From Streptomyces sp. NBC_00878 (lineage in GTDB: Bacteria; Actinomycetota; Actinomycetes; Streptomycetales; Streptomycetaceae): 64,000 nucleotides of DNA. Shown here piece after piece: positions 16,746 through 25,943 of the stretch (position 1 is the stretch's first letter; every line of letters starts with the position of its first letter). Both the position numbers and the translations under genes were made by a program. The notes beneath the pieces were generated by a model. It was not told the DNA's origin. It saw only the letters and a program-made list of their open reading frames with translations, and searched no databases. The stretch is from positions 1,116,001 through 1,180,000 of the forward strand of contig NZ_JAPEOK010000001.1 in the NCBI RefSeq assembly GCF_026341515.1, read 5' to 3'.

Positions 16746-17948
16746 TCACCCCGCGGGGACGGTTTCCGGGTCTCCGGTGTCCTCCGTCGCGTCACGCGGA
16801 GTGTCACGGACCGTTTCCTCGACGGCGGGCCAGCCACCTTCCGGGGTGACGGCCACGCCGCGCCACCAGGGCTCGGACGGGACGGTCTCCGCGGTCGGCT
16901 CGAAGGGCTCACCGGGCCGGGGCAGCGCGATCCGGGCACCGGCCGCCCGGGCGGCGGTGACGGTCCCTTCGCCGGGCTCGGCCCAGGGGTGCGCCGCGAG
17001 GTTGAACGTCCCCCAGTGGATCGGCAGCATCACACCGCTGGGCCGACCGCCCTGGAGATCGAGATGGGCACGCATGCCCTCCTCGGGCGTCATGTGGATG
17101 TCGGGCCAGAACTCGCTGTACGCGCCGATCTGGATCATCGTGGCGTCGAACGGGCCGTGCGCGGCGCCGATGTCCTTGAAGCCCGCGAAGTACCCGGTGT
17201 CACCGCTGTGATAGATCCGGTGCTCGTCCCCTGCCACGGCCCAGGAGGCCCAGAGGGTGTGCTGCGTGTTGCGCAGGCCGCGGCCGCAGAAGTGGCGGGC
17301 GGGCGTGGCGGTCAGGGAGATTCCGCCGACCTTCGTCGTCTCGTGCCAGTCGAGCTCGCGCAGCCTGTCCGTCGAGACACCCCAGTGCTCCAGGTGGGCG
17401 CCGACGCCGAGGGGCACCGCGAACACCGTGTCCGTACCGGCCAGGGCCTTGATCGTGGGGAGGTCCAGGTGGTCGTAGTGGTCGTGCGAGATGACGACGA
17501 CATCGACCGGGCCGAGCGCTTCCAGCGGCAGGGGCACGGGGTGCAGCCGCTTGGGCCCGGCGAAGGCGAACGGGGAGCAGCGCTCACCCCAGACGGGGTC
17601 GAAGAGCACCCGGTGCCCGTCGATCTCGGCGAGCACACTGGAGTGCCCCATCCACGTCAACCGCAGGCCCTGGGCCGGTGGCCGGGCCAGGTCGGCGAGG
17701 GTCGTGGCATGGACCGGCACCACGCCCGCCGGGGCGCGGCGCACGCGCTCCTCCTTACGGAAGAAGGACCGCGCGAATTCGAGCATGGCGCCGTCGGGCC
17801 GGGGAGCGCCCTCGGGGTTCCGGAAAACGCCGTCCGCGAAGTTCGGCGATCTGCGGATGCGCTCCATACGCTCACCACTGGGATCAGCGCCGAAGGCGGC
17901 GGGCCGCAGAGAACGGAGCCCGGAGCTCAGGGAACGGGAACCGGTCAC
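16746..17948 (-). CDS. Metallo-beta-lactamase-fold hydrolase (NAPE-PLD/UlaG-like)
   Basis: A 400-residue protein of the lactonase/NAPE-PLD-like metallo-beta-lactamase group. The metal site is recognisable as ISHDHYDHLD (HxHxDH), with further ligands in YHSGDTGYF and the late IHWGTF. The preceding LTWMGHSSVLAEIDGHRVLF is characteristic of this group. Relatives hydrolyse N-acyl phospholipids or lactones; the substrate is unknown. Its 28 N-terminal residues may be optional, since MERIRRSPNF is a second plausible start. A very strong terminator follows. Confidence 0.9.
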   Translation of the reverse strand: MTGSRSLSSGLRSLRPAAFGADPSGERMERIRRSPNFADGVFRNPEGAPRPDGAMLEFARSFFRKEERVRRAPAGVVPVHATTLADLARPPAQGLRLTWMGHSSVLAEIDGHRVLFDPVWGERCSPFAFAGPKRLHPVPLPLEALGPVDVVVISHDHYDHLDLPTIKALAGTDTVFAVPLGVGAHLEHWGVSTDRLRELDWHETTKVGGISLTATPARHFCGRGLRNTQHTLWASWAVAGDEHRIYHSGDTGYFAGFKDIGAAHGPFDATMIQIGAYSEFWPDIHMTPEEGMRAHLDLQGGRPSGVMLPIHWGTFNLAAHPWAEPGEGTVTAARAAGARIALPRPGEPFEPTAETVPSEPWWRGVAVTPEGGWPAVEETVRDTPRDATEDTGDPETVPAG

Positions 17949-18077
17949 GGCACCTCCAGGTGGAGTCGGTCTGACTTTCCATTATGGTCGCCGCCTCTGA
18001 CAGCGCCGGGTCGGGCGTACGACAGGGCGGTGTCCGCGCGGGCCATGGCGGGATCCATCGGGTAGGACATCACGTTC

Positions 18078-18150
18078 TACTGAAGATCCATTCAGTATGT
18101 TGACAGATACATGCAGCACTTTCGATACTGACCGACCATTCAGTAATGGT
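18078..18150 (+). promoter_or_regulatory. Promoter bracketed by repeated operator-like sequences
   Basis: Within the 371-bp region 17949-18319, TACTGAA-N6-TTCAGTA (18078-18097) is an inverted repeat. The 10-mer CCATTCAGTA inside it recurs at 18136-18145, within the palindrome ACCATT-cagt-AATGGT (18135-18150). Between them lie TTGACA (18100-18105) and GATACT (18124-18129) with an 18-bp spacer, a good sigma-70-type promoter reading toward the dehydrogenase gene. The second repeat falls at about +1. This is the arrangement expected for repression, perhaps by the TetR protein encoded downstream. Confidence 0.6.
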
Positions 18151-18319
18151 GTAGGTCGGCACCAGAACCGGGATGCGGTACGCACCCGGCCCCACGCCGG
18201 TCAAACGCTCTGAACCTGTCCTCTGTTCCCCCCGATGTCCCCCGATCCCCGACCGTTCCCCCCAGCCTTTCCCCTCGATCGTTCCCCCGATCCCCTGTCC
18301 CCGCCCCCGAGGAGCCCCT

Positions 18320-19510
18320 ATGAACGTCCCGGACAGCAGCCCGTTGATGACGCTCACCTGGACCGACCACGTCACCGGCCGCCAGGGGCACCTGGTCGTG
18401 GACCGGCTGGTGCGCGGCGTCTCCAGCGGCGGGCTGCGCATGCGGGCGGGCTGCACGCTGGAGGAGGTCGCCGGGCTCGCCCGTGGCATGACCATGAAGG
18501 AGGCCCTGCACTACGACCCGGAGAGCCGCTACGTACCGCTCGGCGGCGCGAAGGGCGGCATCGACTGCGATCCCCAGGCCCCGGAGGCGTACGGCCTGCT
18601 CGTACGCTATCTGCGCGCCATGCGCCCGTACATCGAGAGCCTCTGGACCACCGGGGAGGATCTCGGCCTCAGCCAGGACCTCGTCGACCGGGCCGCGGCG
18701 GAGGCGGGGCTCGTGTCGTCGATCCAGGCCGTCTATCCGCTGCTCGACGACGAGGCGACGGCCCGGCGGCGGCTGGCGGACGCGTTCGCCGTCGAGGTGG
18801 ACGGTATGGGGCTCGACGAGCTGGTCGGCGGCTGCGGGGTGGCCGAGTCGGTCCTCGCGGCCCTGGACCGGGCCAAGGTGGCGTACGACGGGACCCGGGT
18901 CGCCGTGCAGGGGCTGGGCACGATGGGCGGGGCCACGGCCCGCTTCCTCACGCGCGCGGGGCTGACGATCGTGGCCGTCGCCGACGTGAAGGGCACGATC
19001 GCCAACCCCGCGGGACTGGACGTCGACGCGCTGCTCGCCGCCCGTGACACGTACGGAACGATCGACCGCGCGGCGCTGCGTCCGGCCGACCGCGAACTGC
19101 CCGGCGACGCCTGGCTGTCCATCGAGGCCGACGTACTGGTGCCGGCGGCGGTCTCGTACGCGATCGACGCCACCAATCAGGGGCGGATCAGAGCCCGTTG
19201 GATCGTCGAGGCCGCCAACATGCCCGTCCTGCCGGGCGCGGAGCATCTGCTCGCCGGCCGCGGTGTCACCGTCCTGCCGGACGTCGTGGTCAACTCCGGG
19301 ACCAACGCCTGGTGGTGGTGGACGCTGTTCGGCGACATCGGGGCCGACGCGGAGGAGGCGTTCGCGTACACGCGGCGCTCGATGCGTGCTCTGATCGACC
19401 AAATGCTCGCGCGCGCGGAGGCCGACGGGACGACACCGCGGGCTGCCGCGCACGCGATCGTCGCGGACCGGTTGCCGGTCATCGCGGAGCGGTTCGGCTG
19501 GTACCGCTGA
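18320..19510 (+). CDS. Glu/Leu/Phe/Val dehydrogenase family protein
   Basis: A 396-residue amino-acid dehydrogenase-fold protein. The substrate lysine region is VPLGGAKGGIDCDP (about residues 73-86), and the NAD-binding motif is VAVQGLGTMGGATARFL. It ends VVNSGTNAWWWWTLFGD, a Trp-rich variant of the region that closes the active site. It would oxidatively deaminate, or reductively aminate, an amino acid; the Trp cluster suggests it is not a standard glutamate dehydrogenase. ATG at 18320 follows GAGGAG. The promoter is flanked by repeated operator-like elements, and a TetR gene follows 52 bp downstream. Confidence 0.88.
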   Translation: MNVPDSSPLMTLTWTDHVTGRQGHLVVDRLVRGVSSGGLRMRAGCTLEEVAGLARGMTMKEALHYDPESRYVPLGGAKGGIDCDPQAPEAYGLLVRYLRAMRPYIESLWTTGEDLGLSQDLVDRAAAEAGLVSSIQAVYPLLDDEATARRRLADAFAVEVDGMGLDELVGGCGVAESVLAALDRAKVAYDGTRVAVQGLGTMGGATARFLTRAGLTIVAVADVKGTIANPAGLDVDALLAARDTYGTIDRAALRPADRELPGDAWLSIEADVLVPAAVSYAIDATNQGRIRARWIVEAANMPVLPGAEHLLAGRGVTVLPDVVVNSGTNAWWWWTLFGDIGADAEEAFAYTRRSMRALIDQMLARAEADGTTPRAAAHAIVADRLPVIAERFGWYR

Positions 19511-19562
19511 CGCCGCCGCCCCTCCACCGGTGCACTCCAGGGAGACCGCATAGGGTTGCCCG

Positions 19563-20183
19563 GTGGCAAGAGTGCGGTTGAGCGTGGCGGAGCGGCGTGA
19601 GGAACTGCTGCGGGCCGCCATCCAGCAGATCGAGGAGCGCGGGGTGTCCGCGGTGCGGATCGCCGATGTGGCGACCGCGCTCGGGGTGAGCAACGCCCTG
19701 GTGCTCTACCACTTCTCGACGAAGGAGAAACTGGTCGCCGCCGCGTTCACGTACGCGGCCGAGGACGACCTCGCCCGCCTGCGCAAGCTGCTCGGCCGCC
19801 GGACGACCGCGCTGCGCCGGCTGCGGGCGGCGGTCCGCTGGTACGCGCCGACCGGGCAGGCCAAGGGCTGGCGGCTGTGGATCGAGGGCTGGGCGGTCGC
19901 GCTGCGCGAGCCGGCGCTGCGGGACGTCACCCGTGACCTCGACCTGCAGTGGAAGGCGGCGATCACGGAGGTCATCGCGGATGGTGTGGCGGCCGGCGAG
20001 TTCCACTGCCCGGACCCCACGAGTACGGCGCTGCGCCTCACCGCCCTGCTGGACGGGCTCGCGGTCCAGATGACGGCGTACCCGGGCGCGGTCTCACGCA
20101 CCCGCACCCAGGAGTGGGTGGACGAGGCGCTGGCCCGGGAACTGGGGCTGGCGCGCGAGGCGTTGACGACTCCGAGCGCCTGA
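19563..20183 (+). CDS. TetR/AcrR family transcriptional regulator
   Basis: A 206-residue TetR-type repressor starting at GTG. The helix-turn-helix lies in residues 5-55 (VAERREELLRAAIQQIEERG, then IADVATALGVSNALVLYHFS). The C-terminal ligand-binding domain is helical with a Trp-rich segment (RWYAPTGQAKGWRLWIEGWA). It is transcribed with or just after the amino-acid dehydrogenase gene, and the repeats around that gene's promoter are candidate operators. Confidence 0.92.
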   Translation: MARVRLSVAERREELLRAAIQQIEERGVSAVRIADVATALGVSNALVLYHFSTKEKLVAAAFTYAAEDDLARLRKLLGRRTTALRRLRAAVRWYAPTGQAKGWRLWIEGWAVALREPALRDVTRDLDLQWKAAITEVIADGVAAGEFHCPDPTSTALRLTALLDGLAVQMTAYPGAVSRTRTQEWVDEALARELGLAREALTTPSA

Positions 20184-20418
20184 GGCCGCGTGCCGACGTA
20201 CCCCCGGTTCGCGAGCGAGTGACGGACGGCGGGCCTGGTCGACGTCCACCGGCTGAAAGCCGACGGGGCTCCTCGACATCACCCACCGAGGGACAGCCGG
20301 GCCTCCTCGACGTCCACCGGGCGAAGAACCGCCCCCATGCCGACAGTTCGGGCCACCAGCCGCACCCTGCACCCTCCCAGCGGCCTTCAGGCCCTGGCAG
20401 AGCCAGTCCGCCGGGCCT

Positions 20419-21237
20419 TCAAGCCACCGACTCGATCCGCATCTTGATGTCGTCGGGTGACAGGCTCCCCTTCGCCACCACGCGGTCCCCGGAGGACTCC
20501 CCGCGCAGTCGTCGCCCGATCCACGGCACCAGGTATTCGCGCGCCCAGTGGATGTTGTCCCGCCGCATCTCCAGGGTGCCGCGGGGCGGCAGCGGCGGCC
20601 ATGCCTGGTCGGGGTCCGCGGGGACCTCCAGGCCGAGGACCTGGCCGGCGCGCAGGGCGACCCGGGTGTGCCCCTCGGGCGACAGATGAAGCCGGTCGCC
20701 GTCCCAGGCCCGCCGGTCCTGGATGGTCTTGAGGGACCACAGGTCGAGCACGGGACAGCCGTACCGGTCGGCGATGGCCCGGAGATGGAGGTTGTACGTG
20801 GCGATCTTGCCGCGCATGTGCTTGAGCACGGGTACGCCACGGGTGTCGAAGCCGGTGGCCACCAGGACCGTGCCGACGACCGACGTGAGGTCCGCGACAG
20901 CGCGCTCATAGCGCTCCGCGACCTCGTCGGGGTCGGTGCCCAGCCGGATGATGTCGTTGCCGCCCGCGCAGAAAGAGACCAGGTCCGGCGCGAGTTCCTT
21001 GGCGCGCGTCAACTGGTCCTCGACGATCTGGTCGAGAAGTCTCCCGCGGACCGCGAGGTTGGAGTAGTCGAAGTCGCCCTCGGGTTGTCGGTCCGCGAGA
21101 AGCATCGCGAACCGGTCGGCCCAGCCGACGAACTCCCCGTCCGGACCGGGGTCGCCGACGCCCTCGGTGAAGCTGTCCCCCACCGCCACGTACGACCCGA
21201 TCACTGATCTGTTGTCATTCTTCGAATCGTCTGCCAC
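20419..21237 (-). CDS. SGNH/GDSL family hydrolase
   Basis: A 272-residue esterase/lipase of the SGNH fold, probably cytoplasmic as no signal peptide is seen. Block I is YVAVGDSFTEGVGD (catalytic Ser), block III is FCAGGNDI (Asn), and block V is DGDRLHLSPEGH (Asp and His). The substrate is unknown. It is convergent with the TetR gene; the 235-bp gap contains a partly duplicated TCGACGTCCACCGG segment but no clear terminator. Confidence 0.92.
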   Translation of the reverse strand: MADDSKNDNRSVIGSYVAVGDSFTEGVGDPGPDGEFVGWADRFAMLLADRQPEGDFDYSNLAVRGRLLDQIVEDQLTRAKELAPDLVSFCAGGNDIIRLGTDPDEVAERYERAVADLTSVVGTVLVATGFDTRGVPVLKHMRGKIATYNLHLRAIADRYGCPVLDLWSLKTIQDRRAWDGDRLHLSPEGHTRVALRAGQVLGLEVPADPDQAWPPLPPRGTLEMRRDNIHWAREYLVPWIGRRLRGESSGDRVVAKGSLSPDDIKMRIESVA

Positions 21238-21344
21238 ATCGACCCATGATTCACCTTCAAGTGTGAGCTACGCGACCGTAGGAAAGGGTTGACGGGCGGT
21301 GACATAAGCCACGCGTAAAGGATCGGTCAACCCGGAATAAGGCA

Positions 21345-21385
21345 CCGAAGGCCGGCCCCCGGGGATCACAGGGTCCGGCCTTCGG
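21345..21385 (-). terminator. Hairpin after the M23 peptidase gene
   Basis: CCGAAGGCCGG (21345-21355) and CCGGCCTTCGG (21375-21385) form a perfect 11-bp stem with a 19-nt loop that can pair further (CCCC/GGGG). It lies 47 bp beyond the peptidase stop. Confidence 0.75.
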
Positions 21386-21431
21386 AGACGAGCGGAGTGG
21401 TACGCCCCTGCGGGGCGAGCCCGGCGTCGGG

Positions 21432-22361
21432 TCAGATGGAGACGCCCTTGCCACGCAGGTACGCCAGCGGGTCCACGTCCGAGCCGTAGTCCGGGGTGGT
21501 GCGGATCTCGAAGTGCAGGTGCGGGCCGGTGACGTTGCCCGTCGCACCGGAGAGGCCGATCTCCTGGCCCCCGGTCACGGTCTGTCCGGCCGAGACACCG
21601 AGGGAGGACAGGTGGGCGTACTGGGCATAGTAGCCGTCGTCGAGCTTGATGACGACCTGGTTGCCGTACGCGCCGCCCCAGCCGGCGGAGACGACCGTGC
21701 CCGCACCGACGGACTTGAGCGAAGTACCGGTCGGAACCACGAAGTCGACGCCCGTGTGGTACCCGCTGGACCACATGCTGCCCGACATCTTGTACGGGGT
21801 GCCGACGGTGGCGCCCGCGACCGGGAGGCTGAAGCCGGCGGCACTGGCGGCGTCCGCGGCCTTGGCGGCCTCAGCCGTGGGGGCCTTGGCCTTCGGGGCG
21901 GCAGCCTTCTTCGCGGACGACTGGGTCGCCTTGGACGCGCCGGAGCCGGAGTTCGAGGCGGCGGCCTCGCCGATCGTCAGCTTCAGGCCCGGGTGGATGA
22001 GCGCCGGGTTACCGCCGATCGCCTTGCGGTTGTCCGCGTACAGCTTCTTCCAGCCGCCGCTGACGTTCTGCGCGTCGGCGATCCCCGAAAGGGAGTCGCC
22101 CGCACGCACGGTGTACGTCTTGGTCGCGGCCTTCTTGGCCTCGGCCTTCTTGTCGGCTGCGGCGGGCGCGGATTCCGCGGCCTTGTTCGCGATATTCGAG
22201 ACACTCGCCACGGACTCGGCTGCGGACTGAGGAGTCGCGGCATGCGCTCCGGTCGCGCCGAGCAGCGGAAGGGCGAGCGCCGCGCCGCCGGTTCCGGCGA
22301 CGGCTATGGAGCGGGTGAAACGCTGGGACTTGGGACGGCGGTGCTTACCCTTCGCGGGCAT
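21432..22361 (-). CDS. Secreted LysM/M23 peptidoglycan endopeptidase
   Basis: A 309-residue exported cell-wall hydrolase. After a basic N-terminus comes a signal sequence ending LLGATGAHA-AT. A coiled, Ala/Lys-rich linker follows, then LysM (TYTVRAGDSLSGIADAQNVS onward, about residues 82-130), another Ala/Lys linker, and a C-terminal M23 domain with zinc ligands in GYHTGVDF (HxxxD) and HLHFEIR (HxH). It would cleave peptidoglycan cross-bridges. ATG at 22361 is preceded by GGAGAGGAA. Its leader carries a c-di-AMP riboswitch, as for several Streptomyces wall hydrolases. Confidence 0.95.
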   Translation of the reverse strand: MPAKGKHRRPKSQRFTRSIAVAGTGGAALALPLLGATGAHAATPQSAAESVASVSNIANKAAESAPAAADKKAEAKKAATKTYTVRAGDSLSGIADAQNVSGGWKKLYADNRKAIGGNPALIHPGLKLTIGEAAASNSGSGASKATQSSAKKAAAPKAKAPTAEAAKAADAASAAGFSLPVAGATVGTPYKMSGSMWSSGYHTGVDFVVPTGTSLKSVGAGTVVSAGWGGAYGNQVVIKLDDGYYAQYAHLSSLGVSAGQTVTGGQEIGLSGATGNVTGPHLHFEIRTTPDYGSDVDPLAYLRGKGVSI

Positions 22362-22371
22362 GACGAATTCC

Positions 22372-22545
22372 TCTCCGGCGCCTGCGAGGTGAGCTGTCGG
22401 GTGCGAGCTGGAGATGCCCGGCCGTGATTGCGCACGACTTAACCCCAAGCCGTTCCGGAGACCGGAACAGGCGTTCTACCTGTGGGTCCCCCGCTCCTGC
22501 CGTGTACGGGTGAGTGTGCGGATTCCGGGCGGCGGCAGGATTGGG
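22372..22545 (-). ncRNA. c-di-AMP riboswitch (ydaO/yuaA class)
   Basis: Read on the minus strand, the leader contains the signature blocks of the ydaO element in order: GCAGGAGCGGGGGACCCA (22483-22500), GGGGTTAA (22439-22446), GGCCGGGCATCTCCAGCTCG (about 22403-22422), CCCGACAGCTCACCTCG (22385-22401) and the closing CAGGCGCCGG. The ribosome-binding site of the LysM/M23 gene follows directly. c-di-AMP binding normally switches such genes off, linking wall hydrolysis to osmotic and developmental state. Outer boundaries are approximate. Confidence 0.9.
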
Positions 22546-22823
22546 CGTCCGTCCGGATTGGAGGCGAACGTAAGCGAGATGAAGACGCCGAAACAACCTT
22601 TGGGGTTCCCTGTGTGTCCCGTTCTCTTGATCCTTGACCGAAATGACGGTCACCCTGCGTAAATCAGGAATCTCGCCGTTTACTAAATCCCCGAAAACAC
22701 GGCTGAATTACGTGAACATGGCGACAGCAGACCGTCACGAATATGACGCTGCTCACGCAACGGCCCCCAGGAACCTTTATTCCAGAGCGAGTTGGAATTA
22801 ATGCCCTATTACGGGCACAACAG
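22546..22823. other. AT-rich non-coding region upstream of the riboswitch
   Basis: This stretch is noticeably AT-richer than its surroundings, has no convincing gene, and should contain the promoter of the riboswitch-M23 transcript. A small hairpin GCCC-tattac-GGGC at 22803-22816, just past the alpha-galactosidase stop, may be a weak terminator. Confidence 0.55.
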
Positions 22824-24905
22824 TCACATGCGACGCAAGCGGAAAACTGCCGCATCGAGGTCGCCACGCAGCCCCGTCCGCAACCCGTGATGCAACAGCA
22901 CCGCACCCCGGTGAACTTCACCCGTTTCGAGGCATTTGTACGCAACTGTCGGGTCGAGTCCACGCAGCCGCACCGGAGCGACCGGCTCTCCGTAGTGCTG
23001 GGCCTGGAGCCAGACGAGGACGACGACGTCCGCGTCGCGCGTGTACTGCACGGCGCTCAGCCCGCCCTCGGGCGCGCGCAGCCGATGGAGGTCCCCGCCC
23101 TGCACAACGGGCCGGATCTCCTTGTAGAGCTCCACCCACGTCCGCGCCTCGGCCAGTTCCTCGTCGTCCCACCGGGTGAGGTCGCCGCCGACGCCCAGCA
23201 CTCCGGCCATCGCGCTCACGAAGCGGAAGCGCAACGAGCTGGCGCGCCCGTTGAGCTGGACGTTCGGACTGTCGGTGACCCAGGCGGCCATGGCCCGCGC
23301 GGGGTGCACCTGACTGAAGCCGTGCTGGATGGCGAGCCGGTCGAGCGGGTCGGTGTTGTCCGAGGTCCACACCTGGTCCGTACGCGCCATGATCCCGAGG
23401 TCGATCCGGCCACCACCACCCGAGCACGACTCGAACGCGACGCCCGGGTGGGCCGCCCGCAGCCGGTCCAACAGGGCGTACAGCGCGTGCACGTGGTCCA
23501 CCCAGAGCCGCTGCGGGTAGGCCTCTCCGGGCCACCCCGCATCGGTGAAGCAGCGGTTGAAGTCCCACTTCACGTAGTCGATCGGGGCGCTGGAGAGCAG
23601 CGCGTCGAGCTGCTCCCACAGGTACTCCTGAACGTCCTTCCGGGCGAGGTTCAGTACGAGCTGATTGCGTAGCTCCGTCCGCTTTCGTCCCGGTTGGAAC
23701 TGCACCCAGTCGGGATGGGCGCGGTACAGCTCGCTGTCCGGATTGACCATCTCGGGCTCGACCCAGATCCCGAACTGCATCCCGAGCCCGTGCACCTCGT
23801 CGGCGAGCGGCTTGAGGCCGGCCGGGAAGCGGTCGGGGTTGGGCGTCCAGTCGCCGAGCCCGGCCCGGTCGCTGGTGCGCGCCCCGAACCAGCCGTCGTC
23901 GACCACGAAGAGTTCGACCCCCATCGCGGCGGCCCGTCGCGCGAGCGCCCCCTGCTGCTCCTCGGAGATGTCGAACTCCGTGGCCTCCCAGGAGTTGTAG
24001 AGCACCGGCCGGTGCCGGTCCGCGTCCGGGATCACATGCGCGCGCTGGTAGGCGTGCCAGGCACGGCTGGCCCCGCCGAATCCGCCGTCGCTCCACAGTC
24101 CGGCGAAGACGGGGGTGACGAAGCTCTCCCCCGGTTCCAGTCGCAGCAGCCCCGATTCGTCGTACCCGGCCCCGCCGGTGATCTGCACGCGCGCGTCCGG
24201 GAGTTGGGCCACGGCGATCCGCCAGGTGCCCGACCAGGCGAGGGCGCATCCGTAGACCTCGCCCCGCTCCTCGGTGGCCGCTCCGTCGACATCCAGGGCG
24301 ACCCAGGGCAGGTGCTGGTGCGAGGTGTGCCCGCGCCGGCTGCCGATGACCTTCTCACCGTAGGTGAGTTCGGAGCGTACGAGCCGGGACTCGGCCGCCC
24401 ACCGGCCGTGCAGCTGGGACAGCCGCCAGCCGTCGCGGTGCGGCAGCGTCCAGGCCGCCGAGTCGGCGCGCAGCACCTCCAGGACGGGCCCTTCGTTGGC
24501 GAGGGTCACCCAGCGCTCGACGACGTCGGTTCCGGCCCGCATGCGGTAGTGCAGCGTGATCCCGAGCCCGGAGTCGGAGAACCGCAGCCGCAGCTCGTCA
24601 CCCTCGGCCTCGGACGCCTCGAAGCGCCATTCGGTGCCGCGCCGCTCCTGGGTACGCACGGACAGCGCGGGCCGTACGAACCGGGGGCCGCCCTCCACCG
24701 GGTACTCCTCGTGTCCGTCGAGGGTGGCCTCGAAGGCCCAGTACTCGGGTCCGGGGCCGGCCGCGAGTGCCTCGGCGTCGGCGAGCGCGATGCGCGGACC
24801 CCAGTGCAGGTGCAGCAGCGCGTCGTCCTCGCCGAGGCGCAGGGCATAGCTGCTCGCCGGGCCCGAAAGAAGCCACGTACGACCGTCTTCGCCGATCTCC
24901 AACAT
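22824..24905 (-). CDS. Alpha-galactosidase, glycoside hydrolase family 36
   Basis: An about 693-residue GH36 enzyme releasing terminal alpha-D-galactose by a retaining mechanism. The nucleophile Asp is in YVKWDFNRC, the acid/base Asp in VWTSDNTDP, and SCSGGGGRIDLG is the conserved substrate loop. The N-terminal beta-sandwich domain occupies about 300 residues before GVELFVVDDGWFGARTSDRA. No signal peptide is seen, so imported oligosaccharides are the likely substrate. ATG at 24905 follows GTGAGGG; an in-frame GTG at 24938 is possible. It is divergent from the tyrosine phosphatase gene. Confidence 0.93.
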   Translation of the reverse strand: MLEIGEDGRTWLLSGPASSYALRLGEDDALLHLHWGPRIALADAEALAAGPGPEYWAFEATLDGHEEYPVEGGPRFVRPALSVRTQERRGTEWRFEASEAEGDELRLRFSDSGLGITLHYRMRAGTDVVERWVTLANEGPVLEVLRADSAAWTLPHRDGWRLSQLHGRWAAESRLVRSELTYGEKVIGSRRGHTSHQHLPWVALDVDGAATEERGEVYGCALAWSGTWRIAVAQLPDARVQITGGAGYDESGLLRLEPGESFVTPVFAGLWSDGGFGGASRAWHAYQRAHVIPDADRHRPVLYNSWEATEFDISEEQQGALARRAAAMGVELFVVDDGWFGARTSDRAGLGDWTPNPDRFPAGLKPLADEVHGLGMQFGIWVEPEMVNPDSELYRAHPDWVQFQPGRKRTELRNQLVLNLARKDVQEYLWEQLDALLSSAPIDYVKWDFNRCFTDAGWPGEAYPQRLWVDHVHALYALLDRLRAAHPGVAFESCSGGGGRIDLGIMARTDQVWTSDNTDPLDRLAIQHGFSQVHPARAMAAWVTDSPNVQLNGRASSLRFRFVSAMAGVLGVGGDLTRWDDEELAEARTWVELYKEIRPVVQGGDLHRLRAPEGGLSAVQYTRDADVVVLVWLQAQHYGEPVAPVRLRGLDPTVAYKCLETGEVHRGAVLLHHGLRTGLRGDLDAAVFRLRRM

Positions 24906-25076
24906 CAAACCCTCACAGATCCGAACAGGCACGCTCAAGCATCAACATCATTATGGTTCGAGCACCTCCCCGGCAACGCCTGTGGACAACTCATTGGCCT
25001 ACGAATCGATGTCGTATCGTCGAGAGCGCGCACTTCGCCGACGAGCCGCGTCGGCAGCCGAAGGGGAGGAGCCCCC

Positions 25077-25874
25077 GTGACGCAGCAGGTCCCGTCGACC
25101 GAGCCCGAGCTGGCTGGAGTGCGCAACTTCCGTGATGTGGGCGGCCTGCCGACGGCGGACGGCCGACGGGTGGCGTACGGACGGCTGTTCCGCAGCGGCC
25201 ATCTCGCGCACGCGACGGAGTCGGACGCCGCGTTCCTCTCCTCCCTGGGGCTGCACACGATCTTCGACTTCCGCAATGCCGCGGACCAGAAGCTCGAAGG
25301 ACCCGACATCGAGCTGCCGGGCGTTCAGAACGTGAATCTGCCGCTGACCGACCCGGCACACGGCGCCGAGTTCTGGATGTTGGTCCGCGACGGCGATGTG
25401 GACCAGTTGCGCTCGATCCTCGCGGACCGCAAGGCCGCGAACCGGATGATCGATTCCTATCGCTCGATCATCAAGGAGCGCACGGCCGAGCACCGCCAGG
25501 TACTGCGCGCGCTGGCCGACGACAGCGTCCCCGCCCTCATGCACTGCGCGGCGGGCAAGGACCGCGCCGGCCTCTCCATCGCCGTGACCCTGCTCGCCCT
25601 CGACGTCGAGCGCGAGGCCATCGTCGCGGACTACCTGGAGTCGAACGCGACGCACCGCCGCTACAAGGTCCACCGCAGCACCTCCTCCGCCTCGGCGTAC
25701 TCGCCCGAGGTGATGGAACTGCTGAGCCCCCTGTTCGACGCCCGCGCCGAGTATCTGGAGGCGGCGTTCGACACGATCGAGGAGACGTGGGGCGGGGTGG
25801 ACGCATATCTGGAGAAGGGTCTGGACGTGACTCCCGAGCTCCGGGAGCGACTGCGGGAGCGGTTCCTCGACTGA
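25077..25874 (+). CDS. Tyrosine-protein phosphatase (MptpB/LipA-like)
   Basis: A 265-residue phosphatase. The active site is HCAAGKDRAGLS (Cys nucleophile, Arg, and the extra Lys/Asp of the HCxxGKDR variant). The N-terminal GVRNFRDVGGLPTADGRRV is the family hallmark. HCxxGKDR enzymes dephosphorylate proteins and sometimes phosphoinositides. GTG at 25077 is preceded by GGGGAGGAG and gives the usual length; the frame stays open far upstream on the antisense of the alpha-galactosidase gene, which is not coding. Confidence 0.93.
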   Translation: MTQQVPSTEPELAGVRNFRDVGGLPTADGRRVAYGRLFRSGHLAHATESDAAFLSSLGLHTIFDFRNAADQKLEGPDIELPGVQNVNLPLTDPAHGAEFWMLVRDGDVDQLRSILADRKAANRMIDSYRSIIKERTAEHRQVLRALADDSVPALMHCAAGKDRAGLSIAVTLLALDVEREAIVADYLESNATHRRYKVHRSTSSASAYSPEVMELLSPLFDARAEYLEAAFDTIEETWGGVDAYLEKGLDVTPELRERLRERFLD

Positions 25875-25943
25875 CCGACTGACCGACTGCCCGTCGACCC
25901 GCCCAGCACGCGACCGACTCGGCCTCCCGCCCCTCAGGGACCT

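Noticed and set aside
22664..22963. A 99-codon Cys-rich minus-strand frame near the alpha-galactosidase 3' end
   Set aside because: It overlaps a real gene in a different frame and lies mostly in an AT-rich non-coding region; no ribosome-binding site.
24945..24990. A GGTTCGAGC stretch resembling a tRNA T-loop
   Set aside because: No 5-bp T-stem, anticodon arm or acceptor pairing could be built around it.
23694..25076. Upstream extension of the tyrosine phosphatase frame
   Set aside because: It runs antisense through the alpha-galactosidase gene; the GTG at 25077 has a strong ribosome-binding site and begins the conserved protein.
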